NCBI RefSeq assembly: GCF_038003525.1 | Contig: NZ_JBBOPI010000001.1 | Span: 611,001 to 675,000 of the forward strand | DNA: 64,000 nt | Source: Solibacillus sp. FSL H8-0538 | GTDB lineage: Bacteria > Bacillota > Bacilli > Bacillales_A > Planococcaceae | Reading direction: 5' to 3' | Part shown: one piece after another, positions 37,097 to 46,690 of the stretch | Layout: each line of letters starts with the position of its first letter | Numbering within the stretch: position 1 is the first letter of the stretch | Program-made: the position numbers and the translations under genes | Notes under the pieces: generated by a model | The model's input: only the letters and a program-made list of their open reading frames with translations | The model's database searches: none | Told to the model about the DNA's origin: nothing

Positions 37097-39997
37097 ATGG
37101 CTAACCAACCAAAGAAATATACTAAATTCGTAGCAACTGCTGCGACTGCTACTTTAGTAGCATCTGCAATCGTTCCTGTAGCTTCTGCTTCATTCTCGGA
37201 CGTTGCTGAAACTAACTCACACGCGGTAAACATCAACGCTCTAGTTGAAGCTGGAATCATCGGTGGATACGCTGACGGTACATTCAAACCAAACCAAGAT
37301 TTAACTCGTGGTCAAGTTGTTAAAATGTTAGGTAAATGGGTTGAAGCTCAAGGGCACACAATTCCTGCTGACTACGCAACTGTAGCTCGTTTCACTGACG
37401 TAGCTGTAGACGCTAAAGACCAAGAATTAGTTAAATATGCTGCTCTTGTAAAAGACACTGGCGTATTCAACGGTTCTAACGGTGCTTTAAACGCTGCTGG
37501 TAAAATCACTCGTGAAAACATGGCTGTAACATTAGACCGCGCTTTCAAAGCTGTAAACGGTACTTCTTTAGTAGAATTAGCTGCTGACATCGAAGACGTA
37601 ACAGTTGCTGACTTAGCTACTGCTAAAGAGGAAGCTCGCACTGCAATCCAAGCTGTACGCGACTTAGGTATCTCTGGTGTTGAAAACTTCAACCCTAAAG
37701 CTGCTGTAACTCGTGGCCAATTCGCTTCATTCTTAAACAAAACAATCAACGTTGAAGTAAAAGCTGCTGAATTAACAGTTAAAACTGCAGTTGCAACATC
37801 TGCAACTACTTTAGAAGTTGTTCTTTCTGACGATTCTAAACACACTGTAACTTTACCAACTGCTTTAGAAGCTAACAAAGCAACTACAGTAACTTTCACG
37901 ATCGGTGAAAAAGAATACACTGCTGAAGTTACATACGTATTAGACGTTAAAACTGCAACTGTTGTTGATGCAACAACTTTAGAAGTAGTATTAACTGATG
38001 ACACTAAACACGAAGTAGCTTTAACTTCTCCATTAGAAGCTAACAAAGCAACTACAGTAACTTTCAAAATTAACGGTGTTGATTACACTACAACAGTAAC
38101 TTATGTAGTAACTGACTTAGCTGTAACTTCTGTACAAGCTACTAACTCACAAATCGTAGTAACTTTCAGCAAAGCAATTGACAAAGATACTGTTGTTCAA
38201 GCTGACGGTACTTTAGTAGATGGCGTTGTTAAAATTGACGGTACATTAGTTAATACGTATATCGCTGAATTAAGCAAAGATGGTAAAACATTAACACTTA
38301 CTCCAGCTGCTGAAACTGCATTTGCTGAAGGCGTATACAAATTCGAAATCGCTGCAAACACTGTAGAAACGGAAGCTGGCGAGCAATTAAAAGCTTTCCA
38401 AGAGTCATTCCGTGTAGCTAAAGATACTACTCGCCCAGAAATCACTGGCGTAACTGCTACTTCTAAATATGTTTATGAAGTAAAATTCTCTGAGCCAGTA
38501 ACTGATGCTTCTGCTAAGGCATTCACAGCTTCTTACAAAAATACAGAAGTTGAAACTACATTAACAGCTCCAGTTGGAAATTTATCTAAAGATGGTAAAA
38601 CATTAACTCTTACATTTGCTCCTACAACTGAAGTTAATGAAGAAATTAATATTTTATTCTCTGGTTTAACTGACTTCGCTGGTAACAAAGCTGTACCAAC
38701 AACAAAATCAGTTACAATTAGCGATGCTGACAAAACTAAACCTGAAGTAACTTCAATCACAGCTACTTCTGCAACAACAATGGAAATTAAAGTAAGCGAA
38801 AAAGTTGCAAACTTAGACGCTTCAAAAATTACATTTAAAGGTGCAGCAGTTGTTAAAGCTGAAGTTTCTGACAAAGATGCAACAATTATCGTAGTAGAAG
38901 TAGCAAGCACAATTACTACTGGTACTCTTGAAATTGCTAAAAATGCATTCGAAGACTTAAGTGGTAACACAAATGCTGCTAAATCTCAAACAGTTTACTT
39001 CAACGCTGACAAAACAGCTCCAACTTTAACTTCTTCAACAGTTAAAAAAGTAAACAACAACAACGTTTTAGTACTTAAATTCTCTGAAAAAGTTACTGAA
39101 AACGTAACTTCTGATTTAACATTAAAATATGTTGATGAGTACGGTGTAACTCAATCAGTAGTAGTACCAGCAGCTAACCTTTCTGTAGATGCTGACGATG
39201 CTACTAAAGTAAACGTAGAATTAACTAAAGCTGATGCTTCAGCTGTAAAAGTTGATGTAAACTACACTATCGAATTTGCAGCAGCTAGCTTCACAGATTT
39301 ATTCACAAATGATTCTGCTAAATTCTCAGTATCATTCAAAAATACTGGTGCAGCTATTTCAACTAACAAATTAGAAGTAGTTTCAGTAACTCCTGCAACT
39401 GTAGGTCAACGTACTACAGAAGGCTCTGCATTCGTAGACGTAGTATTCAACAACGCAGTAGACTTAGCAACAGCTAAAAATGCTGCTAACTACACAGTTG
39501 AAGGCGCAACTGTTACTTCAGTTGAATTAACTGCAAACAACCCAGCTGCATCAACTGCAACAGTTCGTGTATTCATCACAAACGAAACAGTTGAATTAAC
39601 TGGTACTTACAACGTAACAGTTTCTAACGTTAAAGGTTACTCTTCTGACGTAACAGTAATGGACGTTGCAACTGAAGGCGTAACAATTGCTGAAAACGTA
39701 ACTGCAGTTGTTAAAAAAGCAGTAATTAAAAATGCTACTGACGTTGAATTAACATTCAGCGAAGCGGTATCATCAGTAGATGGTACTGACTTCGAATTCT
39801 TCGTAGACGGTAAAAAAGTAACTGCTACAATCACTGCTTCTGCTTCTTCAGAAGTTGTAACTGTATCTGTAACTGATAAAGACATCTATGAATTAATCGC
39901 TGATGGCAAAAAAGTTGAATTACGCGCTGCAAGCACAATCAATATTGCTGATGCTGCTGGTAACGTAACTTCTTTCAAAGCTATCGAAGTTAAATAA
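37097..39997 (+). CDS. Main S-layer protein
   Basis: A 966-residue S-layer precursor, very likely the main array protein. The signal peptide (MANQPKKYTKF… to ASA, ~31) is followed by three SLH domains (~32-215) for wall polymer binding. About 750 residues of Ig-like modules then form the lattice (repeated KxVTxxTxxxPxxxV and Big/SbsA-type strands). The protein has no Cys and is rich in Thr, Ala, Val and Lys. Codon choice is strongly biased (GCT, ACT, GTA, TTA, CGT), as in highly expressed genes and more so than in neighbouring genes. A perfect -35 hexamer, long leader, AGGAGG and a strong terminator all suggest high expression. It is closely related at its N-terminus to the interrupted gene at 9369. 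Confidence 0.92.
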   Translation: MANQPKKYTKFVATAATATLVASAIVPVASASFSDVAETNSHAVNINALVEAGIIGGYADGTFKPNQDLTRGQVVKMLGKWVEAQGHTIPADYATVARFTDVAVDAKDQELVKYAALVKDTGVFNGSNGALNAAGKITRENMAVTLDRAFKAVNGTSLVELAADIEDVTVADLATAKEEARTAIQAVRDLGISGVENFNPKAAVTRGQFASFLNKTINVEVKAAELTVKTAVATSATTLEVVLSDDSKHTVTLPTALEANKATTVTFTIGEKEYTAEVTYVLDVKTATVVDATTLEVVLTDDTKHEVALTSPLEANKATTVTFKINGVDYTTTVTYVVTDLAVTSVQATNSQIVVTFSKAIDKDTVVQADGTLVDGVVKIDGTLVNTYIAELSKDGKTLTLTPAAETAFAEGVYKFEIAANTVETEAGEQLKAFQESFRVAKDTTRPEITGVTATSKYVYEVKFSEPVTDASAKAFTASYKNTEVETTLTAPVGNLSKDGKTLTLTFAPTTEVNEEINILFSGLTDFAGNKAVPTTKSVTISDADKTKPEVTSITATSATTMEIKVSEKVANLDASKITFKGAAVVKAEVSDKDATIIVVEVASTITTGTLEIAKNAFEDLSGNTNAAKSQTVYFNADKTAPTLTSSTVKKVNNNNVLVLKFSEKVTENVTSDLTLKYVDEYGVTQSVVVPAANLSVDADDATKVNVELTKADASAVKVDVNYTIEFAAASFTDLFTNDSAKFSVSFKNTGAAISTNKLEVVSVTPATVGQRTTEGSAFVDVVFNNAVDLATAKNAANYTVEGATVTSVELTANNPAASTATVRVFITNETVELTGTYNVTVSNVKGYSSDVTVMDVATEGVTIAENVTAVVKKAVIKNATDVELTFSEAVSSVDGTDFEFFVDGKKVTATITASASSEVVTVSVTDKDIYELIADGKKVELRAASTINIADAAGNVTSFKAIEVK

Positions 39998-40026
39998 TTT
40001 ATCCCATCATTTGATGAGTAAATTTC

Positions 40027-40062
40027 AAACCCCCTACCTTTCCGGTAGGGGGTTTTTCTTTT
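40027..40062 (+). terminator. Strong terminator of the S-layer gene
   Basis: AAACCCCCTACC pairs perfectly with GGTAGGGGGTTT around a short loop, followed by TTCTTTTC. Confidence 0.93.
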
Positions 40063-40129
40063 CCTTCTTTCCCGATAATGGTAAAATTAACTATAATAAT
40101 AGAATAATATACCATTGGAGGATACATAT

Positions 40130-42925
40130 ATGAAACAACATTCAAGATTCATCGCATCCGCAGCAGCGATCACTGTAGCTACTTCGGCAATCATACCAGC
40201 AGCTTCAGCGGCAACATTCACAGATTTAAAAGGCAATGCACATGAAAATACAATCATGTCATTAGTGAATATGGGGGTAATTAATGGCTATCCAGATGGC
40301 ACATTCCGCCCGAACCAATCATTAACACGCTCGGATGTTGTAAAATTGCTTGGGAAATATTTAGTGTCACTTGGTCATAAAGTGCCAACAGATTACAAAA
40401 CGAAAATGCGTTTTGCCGATTTAACTGCAAAATCGCAGGACGAGCTTTTACAATATGCGGCGCTTGTGAAAGATGTGGGTGTCTTTAATGGAAGCAACGG
40501 CAAACTAATGCACAACGATGTCATTCGTCGCGATCAAATGGCTTCAGTGCTTGTACGTGCATTTAAAGTAATCAATGACTTCGATTATGTTGCACATGTG
40601 AAAGAGCAAAAGTTCACAGGGGAGATTACGGACCTTAATAAGACGACAGAGGAGCATCAAGAGTCAATTAACGTCTTCGATTATTATGATATTACAAAAC
40701 AAAAAATATTTACGCCAAAGGACGAAACAAAGCGCGGCCAATTTGCTTCCTTCCTATATAATATGATGAAAGTTGAAACACCGAACAAAACGCCAGAAGA
40801 GCCGGAAGCACCAATATTAACAATTAAAACGGTTGAAGTGCAAGCAAACAACAAGCTACGCGTTGTGTTATCAGATGACAAAGCGTATATTGTGACGTTA
40901 AAAACACCACTTGTTGATAATGTTGCAACAGAAGTATCCTTTGAAATCGGTGATAAAACATATAAAACAACAGTGAAATATGAAGTAGCGGATTTAAAAG
41001 TTACATCGATTACAAATGACAATGGTAGCCAGTTTAAGATTCAATTTAATCATCCAGTGAAACTTGATAAAACATTAAATGCAGCAGCGATTGCGAAGTT
41101 AGTATCGGTAACAGGGATTGACCGGATAGGTGCGGTGCAGTTATTGAAAGCCGAACTAAGTGAAGACCAACGTACACTAGTAATTACAACAAATAATGCA
41201 GTAAGCCTTGAAGGACGTTATCGCATCGTTGTAGATGGTATTACATCACAAACAGCAAAGCCATTAGTAAAATTTGATGATATTGTAACATTTACTGGCG
41301 ATAAAACAGCCCCAACAATTACTTCTGTTCAAAATATTAGTGCAACGAAAGTAAAAGTACTATTCTCTGAACCAATTAATAATCCAGTAGGTTCAACGCG
41401 TTTCACATTAGTGGATGGTACCGTTGTATCAGGTATTACAGGAACAATTGGCACAAATGCGACTGAGGTTATTTACGATTTAGCGGGAGCTACAGTGAGA
41501 GGAACGTTACTAGCATCAGGCACAACAGTTCAAGCGACATTTGGTACAATTATTGACCTTGCAAACAATTTATCATCACCAAATCCATTAACAACGTATT
41601 TAACAAAAGGGAATAAAGATGGGTTTGTACCAACGCTTGTTAATGTAACGCAGCTCGGAGCGAAAAAATTTAAGCTAACCTTCTCTGAAGAATTGTATGC
41701 GATTCAGCCAAGTGATTTAACAATTGTTCAAAATACATACACACCAGGTATCGTATCTGTTCAAGTAGATCCAACTGATGCGAAATCATATATTGTCACG
41801 ACAAATGCTTATTTAACAGGCTATATGACAATTTCTACAACACCTGGTCGGACAATTACCGATTTATCTGGTGAAGTAAATTCCTTCTCAACTGCGTTTA
41901 ATTTTGTAACAGATACAACAAAGCCTACAGTTATTAACTCGGCAGTTGTATCGGACAAAGGGGAAGAGTATTTAGAATTTACGTTTGATCGTAATGTTGA
42001 CATTCCAACAGTAGCAACTCTATCGATGACGGGAAGCTATGTTGCACAAGGCTATACAGTGGATATTCCTGCAAACCGTGTAACACAAATGACAAAGCAT
42101 GCGACGAATGACCGCATTATTCGTGTAAAACTTGCTCATTTACTCGGTACAACCGTTCCTGCTGGTGCGACCGTGTATGGCAATGTGAGTTTTACGGGTT
42201 TAACTGGTGAATTTGGACAAGAAGTAAATAATTATGCATCAACAACTTTTGTACGTGGCTATGATTCACAGTATTCAGACCAACAATTATCGCTGCTATC
42301 TGTGCAAACATCAGCGACAGCAACACCAGGTACAGCGATTGATAATAATACTATTGTATTAACGTTCTCGGCAAATGTGGACCCAATTACAGGATCTAAC
42401 CCAGCGAACTATTTTATTGGTCAAAATGCAACAATTGAAAAAGCAACCATTCGTCAAGATGCACCAACTAAAGTAGTATTAACATTGAAGGATAACGAGC
42501 GTTATGTTCAACGTGGTGAAACATTAACAATTAGCAATTTGAAGGCGAATGGCTCGACTTTCATCATGCCAACGAGACAAGAAATTATTTACTTACAAGA
42601 GAATATTCGTCCAGTATTTGAAACAGGCTATCAATTTGTAACCGGCTATGACACGGTTACATTAACATTTAGTGAAGAGTTGATAAATGTATTGGATAGT
42701 TCATTTATTGTCTACGTAAACAATATGCCTGTTCAAGTAAAAACAGCGATGGTATCACCACAAAATCGCCGTCAGGTTTCAATTCAACTAAATCATTTGT
42801 TTAGTTCGAATCAATTTGTTTCGATCAGCTTATCACAAAGTGCTGCGATTACAGATTCGGCGAAAAATCCATTGCTATTACAAACACCTATTCAATTTAC
42901 AGTTCCAGCAGGTATATATTTCTAA
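40130..42925 (+). CDS. Second S-layer-like SLH protein
   Basis: A 931-residue secreted protein with the same plan as the S-layer proteins: signal peptide (MKQHSRFIASAAAITVATSA…, ~29), three SLH domains (~30-215), then Ig-like modules of the SbsA/Big_5 kind (TAPTITSVQNISATKVKV and similar starts). I chose the ATG at 40130 because GGAGG lies 9 nt upstream; an upstream in-frame TTG (40115) sits inside the ribosome site. Codon bias is weaker than in the S-layer gene at 37097, so it is probably a minor or conditional surface protein. It is separated from that gene by its terminator and has its own terminator. Confidence 0.85.
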   Translation: MKQHSRFIASAAAITVATSAIIPAASAATFTDLKGNAHENTIMSLVNMGVINGYPDGTFRPNQSLTRSDVVKLLGKYLVSLGHKVPTDYKTKMRFADLTAKSQDELLQYAALVKDVGVFNGSNGKLMHNDVIRRDQMASVLVRAFKVINDFDYVAHVKEQKFTGEITDLNKTTEEHQESINVFDYYDITKQKIFTPKDETKRGQFASFLYNMMKVETPNKTPEEPEAPILTIKTVEVQANNKLRVVLSDDKAYIVTLKTPLVDNVATEVSFEIGDKTYKTTVKYEVADLKVTSITNDNGSQFKIQFNHPVKLDKTLNAAAIAKLVSVTGIDRIGAVQLLKAELSEDQRTLVITTNNAVSLEGRYRIVVDGITSQTAKPLVKFDDIVTFTGDKTAPTITSVQNISATKVKVLFSEPINNPVGSTRFTLVDGTVVSGITGTIGTNATEVIYDLAGATVRGTLLASGTTVQATFGTIIDLANNLSSPNPLTTYLTKGNKDGFVPTLVNVTQLGAKKFKLTFSEELYAIQPSDLTIVQNTYTPGIVSVQVDPTDAKSYIVTTNAYLTGYMTISTTPGRTITDLSGEVNSFSTAFNFVTDTTKPTVINSAVVSDKGEEYLEFTFDRNVDIPTVATLSMTGSYVAQGYTVDIPANRVTQMTKHATNDRIIRVKLAHLLGTTVPAGATVYGNVSFTGLTGEFGQEVNNYASTTFVRGYDSQYSDQQLSLLSVQTSATATPGTAIDNNTIVLTFSANVDPITGSNPANYFIGQNATIEKATIRQDAPTKVVLTLKDNERYVQRGETLTISNLKANGSTFIMPTRQEIIYLQENIRPVFETGYQFVTGYDTVTLTFSEELINVLDSSFIVYVNNMPVQVKTAMVSPQNRRQVSIQLNHLFSSNQFVSISLSQSAAITDSAKNPLLLQTPIQFTVPAGIYF

Positions 42926-42930
42926 TATTC

Positions 42931-42966
42931 GAAAGCACACTCGGTCATTGAGTGTGCTTTCATTTT
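42931..42966 (+). terminator. Terminator after the second S-layer-like gene
   Basis: GAAAGCACACTC pairs with GAGTGTGCTTTC, followed by ATTTTG. Confidence 0.85.
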
Positions 42967-43154
42967 GTAAGAGGTCTAGGGAAGTATGAACAAGGATTTG
43001 TAGCCACTAGTAGTTAACAATGGATTTTGCAAAAATGCTCATTAAATGAGGGGCATCTTTCTACTTTTATAATAGAAGAAAAACATTTCATATGATTATA
43101 GAAGGCGTCCAGTTTCTTGTATAATAGAAGTACTGTAGCAAGGAGGAACAAAAT

Positions 43155-43829
43155 ATGAAAAAATCTACTGTTTCTAACAACTTTTTAAAATATAGTGCGG
43201 TACTTTTAGCTGCCGCAACAACCGCTGCATTCGTAGCACAAGCACCGGCAACAGCCCAAACGAATCCATTTACCGATGTGAAATCAAATAATACACATTA
43301 TCATGCCATCATGAACATGTACAGTGAAGGAATCGTCACAGGGGTAACGGCTACATCCTACAAACCAGGGCAGGATGCTACGCGCGGAGAAGCGGCATTA
43401 TTTCTTGCGAATGCGCTCGGTCTTAATACGAAAAACGTTAAAAATCCTGGCTTTACCGATGTTTCTTCTTCAAGTAACTATTACGGAGCGGTTGCTGCAT
43501 TGTATGAAAAAGGGATTGTCGGTGGCTACGGTACAATGTTTAAACCGAATAATACGCTAACCCGAGCACAACTTGCCAAAATGTTAACGCTTGGTTTTGA
43601 GCTTGAGCAATCGGCTGCTACAACGACAAAGTTTGCAGATGTGAATAAGTTAACGGATGCTGCGACCAAGCGTTATATTCAAACGCTCGTGCAGTACAGT
43701 ATCACAAGTGGTACGACAGCAACAACCTTTAGTCCGAACAAAAATTTAACACGCGGACAGCTCGCAACCTTTTTAGATAATGCGATGAATGCGGTTAGTG
43801 ATGATTTTGATGTAATCGACGTACAGTAA
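43155..43829 (+). CDS. Minimal SLH protein (three SLH domains only)
   Basis: A 224-residue secreted protein made of a signal peptide (~1-35) and three SLH domains (~38-210, each with the F-x-D-V and T-R-G/A motifs), with almost nothing else. Such a protein should bind the wall polymer but display no cargo. It could compete for or cap anchoring sites, or pair with another protein. AAGGAGGA precedes the ATG, and TTGTATAATAG near 43117-43127 may be its -10 region. A terminator follows at once. Confidence 0.85.
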   Translation: MKKSTVSNNFLKYSAVLLAAATTAAFVAQAPATAQTNPFTDVKSNNTHYHAIMNMYSEGIVTGVTATSYKPGQDATRGEAALFLANALGLNTKNVKNPGFTDVSSSSNYYGAVAALYEKGIVGGYGTMFKPNNTLTRAQLAKMLTLGFELEQSAATTTKFADVNKLTDAATKRYIQTLVQYSITSGTTATTFSPNKNLTRGQLATFLDNAMNAVSDDFDVIDVQ

Positions 43830-43833
43830 TTGG

Positions 43834-43866
43834 AAAAGTGAATGCATCTGCATTCACTTTTTTATT
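43834..43866 (+). terminator. Terminator after the minimal SLH gene
   Basis: AAAAGTGAATGCA pairs with TGCATTCACTTTT, followed by further T residues. Confidence 0.88.
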
Positions 43867-43926
43867 TGGGCTGTAAACGGTATAATGGTTAACGTTAATA
43901 AGTTTGTAAGGAGGAATTTTACGAAA

Positions 43927-46446
43927 ATGAATAAAATATTTTCGGCTTTCTTGTCAATGATGCTACTTTGTTCTACTGTGCTACCTGCGAATGCTTTTGC
44001 AGCAGTAGGGACAGTAGTGGAAGAGGGGATCGTACAGCAGGAAGAAAGCTTAAATACAGAAGGAACGAACGTGGTTGATCCACAAAATGCTGCGGATTCC
44101 ACAACAGTAACGGAAGCAGAGGAAACGACAAAACCAACTGTGGAAGATGAAGTAGTAAAGGAAACGATTACAGAAGAAGAGACAACAAAACCTGAAGCTA
44201 CAGAAGTAGAAAAAGAAAAAGAAACGACGGAAGAAGAGTTAACAGAAGAAACAAATCCAACAACTCCTCTAAATCCGCAACAGTTAAACGTGGCACAAAA
44301 GCTAGCAGATATTCCAAATGACTTTTGGGCAAAAAATGAAGTCATGCAGCTTGTTGAAATGGAAGTAATCAATGGTTACCCAGACGGAGAATTCCGCCCA
44401 TCACTTGCGATTAACCGTGGACAGGCAGCGAATCTTTTTAAAGGAGCACTAAAGTTACCAGAGGCTACATATCAAGCGAAGTTTTCTGACGTTAGCAGTA
44501 AGTCAGGCTTTATTCAAGGTGTATTTTCTACATATGCAGCAGGTATTTTTAGCGGGAAACCAGACGGACGCTTCGGTGTGGCGGATGCGCTAACACGTGA
44601 ACAAATGGCGACAACTTTAGTTCGTGCTTTTAAATTACAAGATACAGGCGAACAATTAACGTTTAAGGACTGGGATACTATTAGTGTGTCGCACCGTGAA
44701 AATGTAAAAATTTTAGCACAGCACGGCATTACAACGGGACGCGCGGACGGAACATTTGATCCGAAGGCAACAGTAAATCGCGTGACATTCTCAGTTATGC
44801 TGCACCGTGCACTAGTAGCATCGAATCAAATTGCAGCAAATGACTATACAATTCAAGAAGCAGATACGTCAGCTAATTTCAATTTAAGTCGGGTTGCTAC
44901 GAACTTTGTCCAAGTGACAAACGGTACTTCACCGCTTTATATTCGTTCGGCATCAAGTGTTGCGCTGAAAAGTAAAAAAACTGCAAGCTTCGGCGTAGCA
45001 GAGGATACGATTTATACGTATGCGATAGGCTCTCAAGGGGCAACATTACAAATTACAGTTCGCGCATTAACAAATGGCGATGAATTTGTATTTTCTACAT
45101 TAAATAACACAACAAAAAATAAAATCTCGGTGGATTTATTCCAAAAGGCAACGAATGTAACGAATTACCGTTTATACCGCTATGATCGTTTCCCAATCGA
45201 TAAAAATGCAACGGATGTATTTGGTCACGATTCATCAAGCTATCCAACAGGACTACTACGTTTCATGACGGACGGCAAGCTTGCAAATGATCGTATGGTT
45301 GGTCAAGCGTATCGTTCAGCACAGCTAACACAAAAGTATCCAAATGGTGGCACAAGCTATATGCGCGATTTGCAGGCAGAATATGAAGCTCTCTCTACTA
45401 TTTGGCTAGAATCTGATTTTATGAGCTTCTACACGCTCTCATCAAAAGGTCAAGATATTGTGGATACATGGTATATGGATTCAACGGAACGCTTATTTAC
45501 AACAGACGAAAACATGAATGACTGGATGCTCGAGACGGCGCGTAACTATAAAAAGCGCAATAATTGGTATACAGCAAACGGCCCGTACAATAAAATGGCG
45601 ACAACAACAGAGCCGATGCCAAGCTCATATCAAGGCTTCGGGCGTAATTTACTCCTTGTAAAAGAAGACCGCGCACTTGTTCTTTATAAGGAACAGGGTG
45701 ATCGTTATTTTGCCAACCTTGTGAAAAACTCCTTCGTCAGCCTGACAAAGTTTAAAGGGGACAAGTCATACTGGGAAACAGAAGTAACGAGTACGTATTT
45801 AAAAAGTTTGTACAATATGAATGCACCGTTCATTGATACACGTTTTAATGAACAAATCGCGTTATTCTACTACAACTCAGGTGAGGAATTTAATATTCCA
45901 AACTATAAGCAACCGCTGAAAAACTATGCAGACTTACTCGTATCGCGTAAAGCGGCTGGACATGTTATTGAAGTACAAAGGGATGCATACTATATTTCAG
46001 ATTACTTCCCAATCAATCAAAATATCACGACACATTCTTCTATGAACCATATGCTTGGTGGGATGAACCTCCTATTAATGGCCTACAAGGAATTTGGCGA
46101 CACGAAATATATCGAAACGGCAACAGCGATTCAAAAAGGTATTGCCATCGAAAAGGATAAATGGATTCGTTCAAATGGCGACATTTGGTACCGCGTTAGT
46201 CCAAAAGGTCAATTTGCTGGAACGGATTACCAGCACTTAACGCTAGAGGATTTAATTAATTCGTATTGTTTATGGAAAGACATTGATACAACGTATTTAC
46301 CAGTATTAGAAGAAATGATCGCTTCAAAGTCAGGTTATTTATCGATCCATCAATACGGCTACACTATTAAAATTAAAAAAGGTCTTGAGGAACTTGATAT
46401 GCTGAAATACCTACCACAAGGCCCTCAACATACAGACGCATTATAA
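43927..46446 (+). CDS. SLH-anchored alpha/alpha-toroid protein (C5-epimerase-like)
   Basis: An 839-residue surface protein. The ATG at 43927 follows AAGGAGG and starts a good signal peptide (to ~27). A Thr/Glu-rich acidic linker (~28-105) leads to three SLH domains (~108-300). The remaining ~530 residues are mainly helical with many aromatic residues (LQAEYEALSTIWLESD, MNHMLGGMNLLLMAY, YHRVS-like ends). They resemble the (alpha/alpha) toroid of D-glucuronyl C5-epimerase-like or polysaccharide-acting domains. That assignment is from pattern and is tentative. If correct, it would modify uronic-acid-containing polymer at the surface, which would fit the wecC gene. It has its own terminator. Confidence 0.7.
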   Translation: MNKIFSAFLSMMLLCSTVLPANAFAAVGTVVEEGIVQQEESLNTEGTNVVDPQNAADSTTVTEAEETTKPTVEDEVVKETITEEETTKPEATEVEKEKETTEEELTEETNPTTPLNPQQLNVAQKLADIPNDFWAKNEVMQLVEMEVINGYPDGEFRPSLAINRGQAANLFKGALKLPEATYQAKFSDVSSKSGFIQGVFSTYAAGIFSGKPDGRFGVADALTREQMATTLVRAFKLQDTGEQLTFKDWDTISVSHRENVKILAQHGITTGRADGTFDPKATVNRVTFSVMLHRALVASNQIAANDYTIQEADTSANFNLSRVATNFVQVTNGTSPLYIRSASSVALKSKKTASFGVAEDTIYTYAIGSQGATLQITVRALTNGDEFVFSTLNNTTKNKISVDLFQKATNVTNYRLYRYDRFPIDKNATDVFGHDSSSYPTGLLRFMTDGKLANDRMVGQAYRSAQLTQKYPNGGTSYMRDLQAEYEALSTIWLESDFMSFYTLSSKGQDIVDTWYMDSTERLFTTDENMNDWMLETARNYKKRNNWYTANGPYNKMATTTEPMPSSYQGFGRNLLLVKEDRALVLYKEQGDRYFANLVKNSFVSLTKFKGDKSYWETEVTSTYLKSLYNMNAPFIDTRFNEQIALFYYNSGEEFNIPNYKQPLKNYADLLVSRKAAGHVIEVQRDAYYISDYFPINQNITTHSSMNHMLGGMNLLLMAYKEFGDTKYIETATAIQKGIAIEKDKWIRSNGDIWYRVSPKGQFAGTDYQHLTLEDLINSYCLWKDIDTTYLPVLEEMIASKSGYLSIHQYGYTIKIKKGLEELDMLKYLPQGPQHTDAL

Positions 46447-46450
46447 AAAC

Positions 46451-46494
46451 AAAGGCATTGTCCCGAAAGTGAATTCGGGGCAATGCCTTTTTCG
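46451..46494 (+). terminator. Terminator after the alpha/alpha-toroid gene
   Basis: AAAGGCATTGTCCCGAA pairs with TTCGGGGCAATGCCTTT, followed by a T-run. Confidence 0.88.
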
Positions 46495-46690
46495 GTAAGA
46501 ATACGTTAAGTTTGTCATTTTAGTGCCCATTACTTTAAAAAAATGCTATTTTGTCGATAGTACTGTTAGAATAATGGAAATTTATTCATCGTTCAGTTCG
46601 GTTGTAAATGCCATTGAATGAAGATAAATTCTCCAACGGATATAACTGATTTGGAATTGTATTTTTACATAGAAAAGGAAGGGTGAGAAA

